Of a stretch of 64,000 nt of DNA, positions 1-12,919 are shown piece after piece. The notes under the pieces are model-generated. The model saw only the letters and a list, made by a program, of their open reading frames with translations, was not told the origin of the DNA and ran no database searches. The stretch is from Manis javanica. Its lineage: Eukaryota > Chordata > Mammalia > Pholidota > Manidae. Each line of letters starts with the position of its first letter. Positions within the stretch are counted from its first letter, which is position 1. Where the stretch lies: assembly GCF_040802235.1 (NCBI RefSeq), contig NC_133166.1, forward strand, positions 8,184,001-8,248,000, read 5' to 3'. The position numbers were made by a program, and so were the translations under genes.

Positions 1-2984
1 TATTAATTAGATCTGTAATTTCCGGCTCCGTGCCATTCATATGCCTTTGTATGTTTCACAGTCCTGAGATTGGAGTCTTGCTGAGAGCAAATTGTAAAGA
101 ATGTTTATTGAATGACTTCAAATCTACTTCACAAAAATACCTTATCATGAATACTTCAGGGTAAAGCTGTATCTGTGTAATTTGTCTGTTATCAGTCATC
201 TCAGTGCAGGACTCTATGGATTGTGGATACTTCATTTATTTACCTTCTTAAAATTAATAATGCACTATATAATAATATGTAATATATATCATAATATATC
301 CTCCAGAATCGCATTATTTGTCCTTATAGTTCACCAGGAGAAACATACATAAATAAATAAATAACAATAAAAAATGCTATTTAGTTGCTATTGTAAAAAG
401 GGTTTTAGAAGTAATTACTAGAGTGTAGAAGAGTATATAAACAGTAGATCTCACCTGACCTGAACGGTTATGAGTGGGTTCACTAATGAAGGAGGAGCAA
501 GTCAATGAATATTTTTGCCTGACTTCAGTATTCTCCAAATTCTTATATGCAATTTTGATTATTTACTGACATTCACATTATTATTTATTAGGTAAACCTA
601 CCTGGGGCATCAGATAGCTTTTAAATTAAACAAGTGACTCCACAATGAAAACTAGAATGATATGCAGGAACACAATGTAAGAATTCTAAATTCCTGATTA
701 TTTCTGAAGAACTTGCAAATCAAGGACTACATGTAATTACATATGTACCCTGTCTACTTAATAGAAAGGAACCTTGGGAACATGGCAATGTCCATATTAG
801 TGTTGCGTTTATAATTGTTCTATGCTCATCCTCACATTGGTAGATAAATTCACAGTCGGTTTATTAAACAAAGTTAAGAAAATGTTTACTTTTATTGCAT
901 ATTATCCAAGTATGAACATATCCATTGCAATCAGTTACATAATATGTATGAAAATGAACCACCATTTATAATAGGCATCTTACATGTCCAATAGGAACTG
1001 TTTTGAGATTCGAATAAGAAAATAAATGTGAAAGAGACATGGAAAGGATTGAGCGCCAGGCAAAGGATACATGTTATATTTGTGACATTCTTTTTCCAAT
1101 TTATGGTTATGTAAGTGTACAAACATGAGGATTTAGGAATGGCTGAAGATATTAATGAGGGGTCAAAGTTAACAAGAAGAAAAGGAAGACCTACTTTTCT
1201 TGTTATGAAAAGAAGGTTTTTACAGGTCAATAAGGAAAGCATGAACAACCAAAAAGAAAAATTAGCAAAGGATAAGGATGATTGGCAGAAAAACAAATGC
1301 AACTGGATCTTAAATATATAAAAGGATGTTTTGACTTATAATAAGAGAAGTGTCAATTAAAATCATACTGAGATATCCCTTTTCTCCTACTTTGTTTGCC
1401 AAAATCACACTTGTCATGACATACTGTGTTAGTGAATGAGTAGGGAAGCAAGTTTATTTGAATGATAAATATGCAGTCATTAGGAAAAGAAGGGAATGAA
1501 ATTGAAGAACATTTCAAAAATACATATCCCTGCTGAAGTATAAACTAGAAAACCTCTATGGAGAGAATTTTGAGGAAATCTCAAAGCTATTCTTTGGGTA
1601 TAGCTAGATACATTTCACAGTTGTGTGAAATGATACAGTTAATAAGAATATTTCTTATAATAGTATTGATAATAACAAAATTCTGAAAACAACTTGTTTA
1701 TGTATAGACAGTGGTTAAAATTTATCTTCACCAAGAAATAGTGTTCATCAATGAAAAAAGTTAAGTTGTACTGTAGTTAGTCCTAGTTGTACTGATAAAG
1801 AAAAAAGGAGTAGAACAGTACATTTGTGTAAAATAAAAGCAAAGAACACATGTACATTTTAGATATATCTGAAAAGATTTGAAAAATAGGAACAATACTT
1901 CCTTTCACTCATTATCCTATTATACTTTTTAGATGGTATACAATATGCTTTTTAAAAGAATACATACAATTTTAAAATGCAATAAAGGCATAGTGGTTCA
2001 AGGCATCCAGGGTCAGCACACAGAATATATCCTGTGTGGTTGCTCTGCTGACTCTGATTGGAGTTGCCTATCTCAGAATCAGACCTCTAACTAGTGGAGG
2101 GGTCGTCTTACCAGCCTCACTTAACCAGTAGGAAGGGACTGATGAGATAGAATTAGTTCTGCCATCTTAGACGCCGTCTTGGGCTATGCCAATGGAAAAC
2201 TAATCACAAGCATGGCAGGGGCATGGAAAATATCTACCCTTCTTTAAAATAATTTTATATTTTATACTTGCTATTTGAAAATATTGAGGTAGCCATCATG
2301 ATGCTAAGTAAGAATTCTGTAGGACATTTTGCACAGTTTTTATAGACAGTTACAGATTTTGAATTTTTTTATGGGTGTCCACCTTAATCATTTTATTCCT
2401 TGGGGGGCCTCTTTAGGATCTTAATTCAACCTGGAATAACCTGTTCAGTATCCACTGTATCTTATTCCTTCAGTGACATCCTTTCCCTTTACTTTTATGT
2501 CATTTTAGTCATATAGTACCCACACTGAAGTGTTTTGCTAGGACTGACTCTTGCCATGAGCTCCTGCACACCTGTCTCATAATGAAAATTGCATAATCCT
2601 GGCTTGGCCCTTTTATTTAGAGGCATACTGAATGTTTGCTTTTCTTTAGAGCCTAGCAAATCACTTGGGACTAGATGGTTTCCATCTTCCTGACTTCAAA
2701 GATCATCAGCCACTTCAGTGCCCTTGAGTGCTTATCAAACTGCTTTCTCCAGTGGTGATGCCCACCAAAATCCAATATGGCTTTGTTACCTTTCTTCAGT
2801 CATTGTAGACAGAGATTCTAGTTGTATTTACTCCTTGAGACAAGCTCTAAAACATGGCCATTTTCCACAGTTTCTGAGTTTGTCTCTTGACTGAGAGAAT
2901 CCCAGTTAGCATAAGGATGGAAATTGACCAATAAATAGATAAAGCAGAGAGAATAAGCAGAACAGATAGTGGGGGTGAGAAGAT

Positions 2985-3110
2985 ATCCATTCATTTATTC
3001 TAAAAATATTTTTGAGTGCTAGCTCCGTGCCAGGTACTGTGCCCTGTTAGAAAAACTGGCATGAATAAGATCCTGTTGCTGTTCTCAAGCACTATCAGAG
3101 TCACTTTCAT
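2985..3110 (-). repeat. L2 LINE 3' end fragment
   Basis: The + strand reads like the reverse complement of the L2 3' end: a TTCATTTATTC-type start, then a 'gagtgctagctccgtgccag' phrase and an 'actgtgccctgttag' phrase. It is an ancient mammalian-wide LINE fragment with approximate limits. Confidence 0.6.
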
Positions 3111-3602
3111 CAAAATTATTTCCAAATTTTCACAGAAACTGCCAGAGGCTTCATAACTGATGCTTTCATGCATTTAAAAGAAATCATCAGTAGCTACATT
3201 GCATTAGTCTTCATGTTGCCTCTTGATGGTATATCTTTGATATTTACTGTGAGTAATTACTGTAGAATGGAGGCTCTTTGATATCATGAATGGAGGCCAT
3301 GAGGCACCTCGAAGAGGAGAAAGGGATGTTTCAAAGTATCTGAAAGGATTTTGTCATAGCCTTCCACTATGATTCAGGCTATGTAACTGTGTGTGGCTGT
3401 AAATTTCTTACATTTGATTATGACATCTTAATTTGTGTCTCCTGAGTGCTTTCAAAATGCTTGTAATCTGCCCTTCTGTGGCAGCTTGTACATTGCTCTA
3501 TTCCTGACAATTATCAGTCTCTATTGGCCCTGCTTTCTCCTCCATTTCCCTAGTAGTGAGATTTCTAGGGCACAGGGCAGTTTGAGTAGATGGTTTAAAA
3601 AT

Positions 3603-3797
3603 AGGGCTGCCAGTTTTAGCCAGTAAAAATACAAGACACCCAGTTAAATTTGGATTTCAGAAAAATTAAAAAGTTTTATTTTGTTTTTAGTGTGAATATG
3701 TCCCATAAGATATTTAGGACATATTTATATTAGAAAAATGATTCATTAATCTGAAATTCAAGTTGACTTGGCTTCCAGTATTTTGTTTGGCAACACT
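3603..3797. repeat. Palindromic DNA-transposon fossil (MER53-like)
   Basis: An imperfect palindrome of about 195 bp. The left arm begins AGGGCTGCCAG and contains 'acacccagttaaatttg'; the right arm returns to 'ctgaaattcaagttgactt' and 'tttggcaacac'. The centre pairs 'tgtccca' with 'aggaca'. This matches my memory of the short self-complementary MER53-type non-autonomous element. The family name is from memory; the palindrome itself is visible. Confidence 0.6.
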
Positions 3798-3955
3798 ACT
3801 TTAAAGATGTCTTATAATCTGAAGATTCTATAATTCTGTCTTTAAATATTATTTAACAATAATTTTATCACTAGCAATGAGACTTAAAAATTAACATTAC
3901 ATCAATCCTATTATCAAATACTATAGTCTGGGTAATCTACCTTTGTATCTATCCT

Positions 3956-4018
3956 TATATATATAAAATAACTATAAATATATAAACATATATATCAAAA
4001 ACTGTATATATATATATG
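3956..4018. repeat. AT-rich low-complexity / (TA)n tract
   Basis: Alternating TA runs, with an uninterrupted stretch near 4004-4017, in an AT-only neighbourhood. Confidence 0.7.
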
Positions 4019-5308
4019 TCAACAGATAATAGTGTAAAATTTATTGGCTTTGTTTAAACATAAGTATTAATAGGTAATCATTTCAGTTTCACTTTGTTTC
4101 TCATGAATTCATGGCTTATCAAAGTAAATGAAAGACAAATTTAAGAATGTCAATTTGTATATTCATTAAAATTTGTTAAGCCGCTAAAATGTGGCAAACA
4201 AATCCTAACCAAAGATGGTAGCATGATAGGAAAAAATGAGCATTCCTAGAAATAAAATTGGCCATATATTCACAGAAATAGCATTGGATGACCCAAACAA
4301 AATACAGTCAATACCACATAGTATGGAATTCTGTGATTATAGAAATTTGTAGAATTTAAGGAATAAATTAGGAGGCCTGGTAAATATTTCATAGTAAGGC
4401 CATGGTCAAGTGATGGGGAGGTTATGTAAGGAAGCATTTAGTGTTTTTTCCTATTATTCACATATTCATTCAATATATTATGTACCTGTTTCCAAATGGA
4501 AATTGATTATAATAAAATACACAGGTGGATCAAATAAAGAAGAATTGGTTAAAATTTTGACCTAATAATTGTGGATCTGGCAAAATTGAGAGCTTAAACT
4601 TAGATAGAACATGTTTATAGCAGAAAACACCAAGGTTTCTAGGGAACTTTCTTAATTGTGTTTTGCATATTATTTGATGAAGGAGGGCTAGACTTAGAAT
4701 ATTTTGAATTAAAAAATCAGTTATAGATTCTTAACTTAATCTCCCTGGAGCACAGTTTATGCTCCTAATATAGTTCTGTCTCCTCATTTGCTTTTTATTG
4801 GTGTTACAGATCCCATGTTTCTGTGGAATAGGAAATCTAAGGTATGGATTTCATCAGAGAAATTAACATAAGGCTATTCTGCACACCTATTTATCTCAAA
4901 ATTTAACTTGAAAAATTCAATACCTTTTGTTTACATCTCTTTCTTAGGTGTTTTTATTGAGATGATAATTTATTATCTAAGTTAAAGGCATTTAAGTTAA
5001 AGACAATCTTCCTTGGGTTGCCAGGGATGGAGGAAAGTTTCTAAGATTCTCAAAATAAATGATGAAAGAAGATACATTTTTCTTATTATTTAAAAGACTC
5101 TTGAAAATGGTCACTATGGAAACCAGACATGAGTCCCTTGAACATCAAGAGATCAGAAAAGGTCTTCAGCTGATACTCTGAGTCTTCAATTTGGAATGCT
5201 GACATAGATTTTAACTCTCATTTGAGGATAACTTCTTCATAAATTATGTGATTTATTTTAGATTATACAGTTGGGATTTGGTCATTTTTGCAAAACTAAG
5301 TGCTATTT

Positions 5309-5463
5309 TCTTTCTTTTTGTTTTTTTATCCTCTTTTCTTTCCTCCTTCTCTTTCTTCCTTCCTTTTTCCCTCTCCATACTGCTTTCTTTTTCCTTGCTT
5401 CATTCATTCTTTTTTCTGTTCTTTTTCTTCATCTTTCTCTTCTTTTCTTTCTTTCTTTTTGTT
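5309..5463. repeat. Long polypyrimidine (T/C) tract
   Basis: About 155 bp almost entirely of T and C on the + strand (CTTTC, TCCTT and TTTTC units), with rare A/G interruptions. It directly abuts an L1 3' end. Open frames of 69-90 codons across it are F/S/L-only by-products of composition, not genes. The mirror-like purine strand could form triplex (H-DNA) structures; that is inference. Confidence 0.85.
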
Positions 5464-5477
5464 GTATAGCACTTCTG

Positions 5478-5650
5478 ATTTATTTTTATTTTTATTTTGG
5501 TATCATTAATTTACAATCACATGAGCAATATTGTGGTTACTAGATTCCCCCCATTATCAAGTCCCCACCATATACCCCATTACAGTCACTGTCCATCAGT
5601 ACAGTAAGATGCTATAGAGTCCCTACTGTCTTCTCTGTGCTATACTGCCT
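5478..5650 (-). mobile_element. L1 3' end, minus orientation, 5'-truncated
   Basis: It begins with an interrupted T-run (a poly(A) tail read from the other strand), followed by 'ttttggtatcattaatttac', 'cagtcactgtccatcag' and 'gtaagatgctatagagt'. I recognise this as a lineage-type L1 3' end. A related phrase (cagttactgtccatcaa) recurs at 36521-36541. It is severely 5'-truncated with no ORF2 remnant, and I could not define a target duplication. Confidence 0.7.
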
Positions 5651-5994
5651 TTCTTCTTTACTTCTTAAACTTATTTTTTGAGTGAAAATCTATTGTGGGA
5701 CATGTGAAAAGAAAGAAGACAAGAGAAAACTTCCTTGGTTTTTCTTCATTTAGAGTATTACTAAGAACTAGGGAAAATAATACAACATTGAAATATAAAA
5801 TGAAAGTGATAATTAGAAAATAGATCATGAAATATTCTAAGTGAATATTCTAGCTATTTCAGGATGAACTCATAATTTTTCTAAGAATCTGACCTTTTTT
5901 GAGGATATCTTTATGTAATTACATGTGAATAAAATAGACTGATGTGTATGAAAAAAATAAAGCTAGCTTATGAGACTCTGGATTGATTGGTAGA

Positions 5995-6430
5995 ATATCG
6001 TCATTAATTTATTCATTAAAAATACGTTTGGTAACCATTGCATGTTAGGGACAATACTAACTATGGGGAATGAGTAAAATATGATGCCTTCTCTAAAAAG
6101 TTTGCATTATATAAGAGGAGGTGGAAACCTAAATGAGTAATCATGATTTAATATTCACATCTTATCCAGGGCTTTTTCCAAAGTTGTATGGTAGCACCAA
6201 GTAATGTGGGTAGTCCTTCAAGGAGGTTGGGCATTGTTTCACTGGAGCTCATCTTGAAGGAGGAATGCCCACACACTCATTAGGAAGAGAAGAGGATAAA
6301 AGTAAAAGCTTAGAAAGTCATGATAAAAATACATACTGTGTTAAGGAAAGGCAAGCCAGTTATGAAGAGAGTAGAAAAGAGGATGGGGCCAAAGAGGAGA
6401 CCAAGGTGCCATGCTTCAGAGTCAAACTCT
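5995..6430 (-). repeat. L2 LINE fragment
   Basis: The + strand shows the reverse-complemented L2 3' end ('aatttattcattaaaaat'), followed by degraded L2 3' body ('cttgaaggaggaatgcccac', 'gagaccaaggtg'). Confidence 0.55.
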
Positions 6431-6649
6431 AACCTATGGGCATAGTAAAAATGGCATTACACAGCAGTACACATAAAAAAAGAGAGAGATTAATAAAATG
6501 TTCCATTCTTTCTGAGTAGCCTCAAGATGACCATTCCAGTCTAAGAGTTAGCAGCCCAATGTTTCACAGTTACTTGAATGATCAGATTCAGTATAAATAC
6601 AGGAAGCTTTTTATATGAATGATGACTAGATCCACAATGCTTACTAAAT

Positions 6650-6900
6650 TATTATTGCTAATAACAGCTAACATTGCATGATAACCATGTGCAAGACACT
6701 GTTCTAAAGACTTAAAAGTAATTAACTCCTTTAATACTAACAATGACCTTGTGAAGTAGTTACCATTACTATATAATGTATAGATAAGGAATCTAAGGCA
6801 TGAAAAGTTAAATAATTATTCAATATATAACTAGTAAGCAACACAACCGAGAGTCAAATCTACATCTGTTGGCTTCAGAGATTGTGCTCTTACCCGTGTG
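6650..6900 (-). repeat. MIR SINE
   Basis: Reverse-complement MIR pattern: 'aataacagctaacattgcat', 'caagacactgttctaaagac', then 'gataaggaatctaagg' and 'ctagtaagcaacac' in the expected order, ending at 'gattgtgctctta'. Confidence 0.75.
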
Positions 6901-6924
6901 GTATATAGCTTCTCACCTGCAATA

Positions 6925-7065
6925 ATTAAAATTAACAGTGTGTTGAATGCTTACCATGTGCCAAGCTCTGTGCTTTACAAATAAAACTTATTTAGTCTTC
7001 ACAACTAATTTAAAGACCTAGTATTTTCCCCATTGTACAGATAAGGAAGTCAAGGAAAAGAATTG
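6925..7065 (-). repeat. MIR SINE, second adjacent copy
   Basis: A second reverse-complement MIR 3' part starts right after the previous one: 'gaatgcttaccatgtgccaa', 'gctctgtgctttaca', 'ccccattgtacagataagga'. It lacks the tRNA-like head. Confidence 0.7.
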
Positions 7066-7859
7066 AATGCTTTATTCCTTCAATTGTAGCATATGAGCTC
7101 TTGGTTCATTAGTCAGAGTTCTTGAGCGATCTGGGTGTCTAGCACAGCTCAACATCCCTGCTAATTTTGAAGAGAGATAAAAAACAAATATTGAGTAACA
7201 TACAAGAGTGCATCAGTTCAACAAATATCAAGTTTCTGGCATTGCATTGATTATTATGTAACTTTAAATTATTGGCCTTAGTGTAATAAACTACGTTTAA
7301 GAAAATGAAACATTAAAAAACAACAGAAATCCCTTATGTCACTACAGTGAATGTTAGATATAATTTTAGATTTCAGGTGGTTAAGATTCCTTATAATTAA
7401 ATGTATTATGAATAGTTGCAACAGCTGTATGTATACAATTGACAGCATAACCGTTTCCTGTGTATGCAGTACAAAGTTTCCAGAGATTCTGTTAAGCAAA
7501 GATTCCAAGGCTCTGTTTGAAGGATAAAATCCTTGGTATAACCTTACTCGGTCATTTAAATGCAAAAAAGAATGCTGCTGCCATTATATTTAATCTATTT
7601 TTGATTGTAGATGAAAAAAATCACTGTCTTTGCCAAAAGTAGTGACTAAAAACTACCATAAGACCTTGTCCTGAAATTTAAATACTTTTACAAAGAGATA
7701 AACTCTACCAGACTAGAAGGTGATTTTCAACTTTCCAAATGTTTAAAAGAGTGGACCTCAAGTCCCAGGCTCTATGTCTAGGGCCTTGCCCATTCTAACA
7801 TACAGCATGTAAATAAATAGAAATTAAAATGAACTAATCCTCCTTCCCATCGTTACCAT

Positions 7860-8110
7860 CACCAAGTGTCACGTGCTTACCACATTTCAGGGACTGTACA
7901 ATTAATGCTTCATACCCATTACTCTTATGTTAGCAGCAACTTTTTTGTTTGCAAAGTGACCGAGAGAACTAGATATTTTTTAAATTATACATCCCATTTC
8001 CAGGTAAGGAAGTGAGGTTTTAAAGTTCAGTAGCTTGTCTGAGTCCCCTAGTCAAGTAAGGGCCAGAGCCAGTTTTTGAACGGCAATCTGGGCAATCTGA
8101 TGGACTTGAA
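7860..8110 (-). repeat. MIR SINE
   Basis: Diverged reverse-complement MIR: 'gtgcttaccacatttcaggg', 'aggtaaggaagtgagg', 'agggccagagcca'. Confidence 0.6.
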
Positions 8111-9329
8111 ATCCAGTAGTCTCTATGACGCTCTGAGTTGGGGCTCAAAGTCTAATTGGATCTGGGCATGCATGCACTCAGGGCTGTCAGAGAAGTGCTT
8201 TGCCTAGTGTGATGACTGAGTTAAGTGTGGCCAAGGATCACTGTGTCCGCCACATGTATGCCAAGAGCACTGTTTGGACAGGGCTTTATCCTGAAAAACA
8301 CTTACTGAAGTACTTGCAGCTTCCCAAGTATTGACAGAGTAAAGCTCTTTTATTATTATATTTTTACCAAGTATCATGATAAATTAAAAATTTCCCGGGC
8401 CCATATTTTCTAAATCTGTCCTGCCTAAGGAATAGAGGAATAAGTGACACTAGACCCATATATTACAATTCTTTGAGTTAGCTTTCCATGTTATGCCTGG
8501 AACTTGGATTGAAGTTTATGTAAGACCTTGTAATATGAAAAAGGTTTCCATTTGTGGTATAAAATCCTTGTTGAAGGCATTGAGGTTTTAAGGGCCATTT
8601 ATATAAGGGTCTGTGTAATAAATAATACTAGCAGTTGAAAAGAATAGCAACAACAAAATTCTTTTTCTAAGAACAAACTCATTTTCTTATATTAGATATG
8701 ATAACTATGTAAGACACTTGTCCTTTTTGTTCACTAGGGAACTCAAAACTAACATTTCCTGATAGACCACAGACACGACACTAATCAAAATCACTTGGGT
8801 GATTTTATTTTTTTACCAATTCTTTCTGCATGGTTTCATTTTCTTTTTCTAATGATTTTTATGTAAAATTGCCTCATTCATTTTCAGAAAGTGGGCAGAC
8901 ATAATTTATTAAATAAATACAGATAAAATAACAACCTCCATTTTGCTGTTGAGCAAACAGTGAAGGTTTCCCAAGCTTGTTCACTGGCCACCAGTGAAAT
9001 TTCAGTTTCTAAAATATGGCAAAGTATTCTCCTGCTTCAGCAATTCTAGCTGTTGTTCCCCATACCTGTAAGCCCGTTTTCTTTCTTCCCTCCTTCTGGC
9101 AACCATCCTTCCCCACTCCCAACACATACAAATAATAAACACACACAACATTCTTGGCATAGTGAACTCTTTTGCATCTTTACCTAATATTGCTTTCTCA
9201 GAGAGAATGTTTCTTCTACCCTATACAAACAAGATACCCAGGTCCCTCTTCACTCATACTATTCTTTATCATCCACCTTGTTCAAATCTTCATTGTACCT
9301 CCCATGAATTGCAAGATATGTTATTTACT

Positions 9330-9420
9330 TACCTGATTTGAAGTTTCTTGAGAACAGAGACTAATTCTATTATATTCACCACTGCATCCACAGCACCTAG
9401 CCATGTGCCAGGTCTAAGGG
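9330..9420 (+). repeat. L2 3' end fragment
   Basis: 'cttgagaacagagactaatt' followed by 'ccacagcacctagccatgtg' is the L2 3' terminal pattern. It is short and truncated. Confidence 0.5.
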
Positions 9421-9689
9421 GCACAAATGTAAGAACAATGCAGTTCATCAGTAAGAGTACCCAAGCAGGCAACAAGTGCTGTCACTCAGGGGCACTGCAG
9501 ACCTCCTGCAAACATTTGCAGGATTTACTGTCAGTGATGCCAACTAGGAAAATGAAGGGCAGCATGGAACTTGTATACCTCTATTTTCATAGATACTCAT
9601 TTAAACATTCAAACATTGAGTGGCTTTGTGCGAGCATTTTCTTCTGAGTATTTGAAATATACCAGAAGGGCAAAAAAAGATTCTTTGAG

Positions 9690-10430
9690 GAGTTTACATT
9701 CTAATGGGATGGGGGTAGGCAGACAATAAATTATATAACAAATTAGTAAGTTATATAGTATATTGGACTGTATTGAGATATGGGGGACAATAGAGGTGGA
9801 TAAAGAGGATCAGGAGCCCTGAGATCCTGGAGAACAGTGTATAGTATTAAATAGGGTAGTCTTGGAAGGCCTATTGGGAGTTTGGGAGGTAAGATTTTAG
9901 CAAAGATTCGAAGGAGAGGTGTTAGTGCAATGATTACTTGGGAACAGAGCAGTGCATGCAGAAGAAACAACTAATGCAAAGACTGTTAGGTTGGAGCATG
10001 TCAGACGTGTTTAATAGCAAGGGAGTCCTGCTGGCTGGATTAGAAAGAGCAAAGGGGAGGGGTACTAGGAAGTGAGGTCAGAAAGGAAACGGAGTCAGGA
10101 CCAATTATGTAGAACAATGGTAAAGACTTGGGCTTGACTGAGTGAAACGGTAAGTTACTGGAACATTTTGATTTACAATCACTTTTTAAAAAGAATACTG
10201 GCTGCTGTGTTGAATATAGCCTATAGAGAAAAAGTGAAGAAGCTGAAAGACCAGACCAGTTTGGAAGCTGTTGCTGTAACCAGGTAAAGGATGATGAGGG
10301 CTTGAATCAACGTGGTATCTGTGGAAGTGGCTAGAAGGGGTAGTATTCTGTATATTGTAGTGTATTGAAGGTAGAACCGATAGGGTTTCCTGACAGATTG
10401 TCATGTGGGAGACAGAAGAATCAGTAAGGA
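9690..10430 (-). repeat. Long L2 LINE fragment
   Basis: Several reverse-complemented L2 3'-region phrases appear in order: 'gtttacattctaatggg', 'gcatgcagaagaaacaacta', 'atactggctgctgtgttga', 'gctgttgctgtaacc' and 'gaaggtagaaccgatagg'. Minus-strand open frames inside it are chance. Confidence 0.65.
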
Positions 10431-12059
10431 TTCCAAGTTTTAAATTTAATCAATTATAAGTACAAATTACAGTTTCATTCCTTTTTACTATTCTACACAA
10501 CAATTGCAGTATTATGATTGCTAATAGCTCATCCTAAGGCAAAAGTTGTACCATTGAACCATTTACAATTAGGAATTAGTTACTTTGGGTAATTAAAACA
10601 TTGTTTCTATGCTCCTTTTCATTTTAATTTTACCCAATTTAGCACTTTACAATTATGAGGTAAAGCTATATTGTAAAGTGTCACTGAGCAATTTAAGATT
10701 ATATAATTTTGTTTTCTATCTCATCTGAAAATATTGCTATTGCTCAACATGTCCTTTGCATTTTAGCTTTTACAGCATAAGAAGCAGATATGTCTTGGCA
10801 AACTGTGTATTACACTTATGAAGTACTTTATCATTTCCAACATGATTTGGCACATCTTATCTCATGCTACCCTCTCCATAACCCTGGGAACATAACAGCA
10901 GAAATATGTGTAGGAAATTAAAGAGTTTATATGACGGAGTGGCCACTATGAGAAACCCCCATCTTTCCTAGGCTCAGTCCTTTCACTTGTGTGCTTTGAG
11001 CCACTTCCAGCTGATGAAGAAGGATGTAGAACTCAGTGTGCCCTATGTTCACTCAATGCTAAATGGCGCAACAAGGATCAAATCTATTGACCTTCTCCCT
11101 GTCACCTATGTGCCAGCCAATTGGGCCAGCAAACCACTTTATACATGAGACTTAATCACACATCCAGAATTATTTAATCATTAGTTCCCCTTTATTTTCT
11201 TCATATTTTTGTACTTTTCTCATCTATACTATCTTTCTCATCTTTCTTATTCAGGAAAATTAACCACCACTTTGCTGACCTCTCTATAAAATACTAAGCT
11301 TACTTCATGGATTGCAATGAAAGAATCTCAAAAATTAACAATGCCACTCATTAAAGTGGTGAGAAGAAAAATGCTATTGTAAATATCAATGAGGTTTGGT
11401 AGATACACATCTTTTTCTTTTTCTCATTGAATCTTGAAGCTGTCAAAGAACAACATGCCTTGATTTCAAATGGGAAATATACTTAGTAATGTATGTGTAT
11501 GCCATCAGGACCAACCTCTCCACTTCAGGGTTTGAACATCTCTTACTCTTTCATCCAACTGCTTGCCAACACCTGGCTCCCAAAATTCATCTAGGGAAAT
11601 ATAATGGAAATAATAATAATCATATGTCTGCGATGTCTTTCTTTAAATTAAGCCATGCAATTAATTTAAACCAATCTCTTTTTCCAAGGCAGGAATGAAG
11701 TCTTTTTTGAATTTATAGATAACGTCGGCGCTTTTCACAATCTTGGTCAGTTTTGGGAGTCGTGGGGGAAGGGAAGCAAAGTCATATGAGGAAGTAAAAG
11801 ATATTTAACTGCTACGGAGGAAGAAATTTTAATAGATCTAGTAGAAGGAATCGTTTGTAAGAAGTGCAGACAAATGCAAAATGGCATTATTAATAAGTAA
11901 TGCTACGAAAGAGACCGTCTTTCTAACCACTCACACTTCTGAATCATTTTGGGGTTCCCTGACTTCCTGGCTCTCTGCCCTCCAGCAATGACGCCCCTTC
12001 TCCCAATCATTTTCAGGGGTTTGAGTGCCATCATCAACAAGAAGCTTATTATCTACCTG

Positions 12060-12740
12060 CTCCCCCAGCTTCTCTCTGAGTGACACAACACCCACGCCTC
12101 CCCACACAGCTCTTCTTCCGCGGCTCCCGGAGGGAAGCCGAGGAGCTGCAGAGCGAGCCCCAGGCTAGTCTCGCCTGAACCCCGACACTACAAGGCTTCA
12201 AGACTCTTGTCACCCACTGATTCTGTGCCCTGGTCGGTCCACCGCCGCGCGCCGCAGGAGTAGCAGCCGGCCCAGCACCGCGCTCCACCGCGTCTGCTGA
12301 GCGCGGCACGTGCTGGTGGCAATCCGCCTTCGGCCCCGGGGCCCTCTGCCCGCCGCCGCGGCCGCCGCCACGAGCGCTCCAGCTGCAGCCGAGGCCGCAA
12401 CGTGAGCGCAGGAAGCCCGCGAGGAACCGCTGGCTGGAGGCGCCAGGCTCCGGGAGCGCACCTGGTAAACACAGCGCGTTTTTCTTTCTTGCAGCTCTGG
12501 AGTCTCCGGGGCTGGAGGATCCCGCCGGAGCCCCTCCCCCAGCCCAGGGAGGGAGAGCCTGCAGGCAAGGGGCGGGAGCTCGGGGGAAAGGGACCCGGGA
12601 GGCCAGGTGGTGCGCAGGTGGGGACCTGGTGGAGCCAGGCACGCTACGAGGTCCTGCAAGTTCAGAAAAGTCCCCCTGCAAGGACGCGTGCTGTGTGAAT
12701 CGGACATGGATTTCTAGGCAGGGGCTCAGGCCACCGCGGC
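12060..12740. promoter_or_regulatory. Upstream CpG island (possible alternative GRM5 promoter)
   Basis: A sharp rise in G+C and CpG against the AT-rich flank, densest between 12100 and 12480 (runs such as 'ccgccgcgcgccgcaggag'). There is no TATA box. It lies about 1.6 kb upstream of the TATA-containing candidate start. A good + strand acceptor-like site (T/C tract ending TTGCAG at 12494) occurs inside. The open frames across it (up to 292 codons, minus strand) are typical stop-poor GC artefacts with low-complexity Ala/Gly/Arg/Pro content. A promoter role is inferred from composition and position only. Confidence 0.7.
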
Positions 12741-12831
12741 GTCGCTCCAATGAGAGGTTTATGAAGATCATTTTGCTTTTATTTGCATAAGTGAAGGATT
12801 TAAGTGGGCTCGTTTCCATAGAAAAGTAACT

Positions 12832-12847
12832 AAAAAAAAAAAAAAAA
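12832..12847. repeat. Poly(A)16 run
   Basis: An uninterrupted A run just downstream of the CpG island; no attached retroelement was recognised. Confidence 0.9.
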
Positions 12848-12893
12848 TCAGAGGAGAAAAAATAGAGCTCTGAGCCAAAGGAGGCGTTTGGAT

Positions 12894-12919
12894 ACCTCTC
12901 TCTCTGTCTCTCTCTCTTA
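12894..12919. repeat. (CT)n microsatellite
   Basis: Short TCTC/CTGTCT repeat between the two GC-rich blocks. Confidence 0.85.

Larger units (their letters stand above)
1..12059. other. Upstream flank of GRM5, no gene seen
   Basis: No exon-like coding segment is recognisable here. Open frames are short, compositionally biased and unlike known proteins. The DNA is AT-rich and holds ancient repeats, listed separately. The stretches 1-2980, 3800-5300, 8110-9330 and 10430-12059 hold nothing I can name beyond short AT-rich and homopolymer runs. It lies upstream of the proposed GRM5 promoter, on the side where distal regulatory elements would be expected, but none is demonstrable by eye. Confidence 0.6.

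Noticed and set aside
5248-5543. Open frames of 69-90 codons across the T/C tract
   Set aside because: Phe/Ser/Leu-only translation of a polypyrimidine run.
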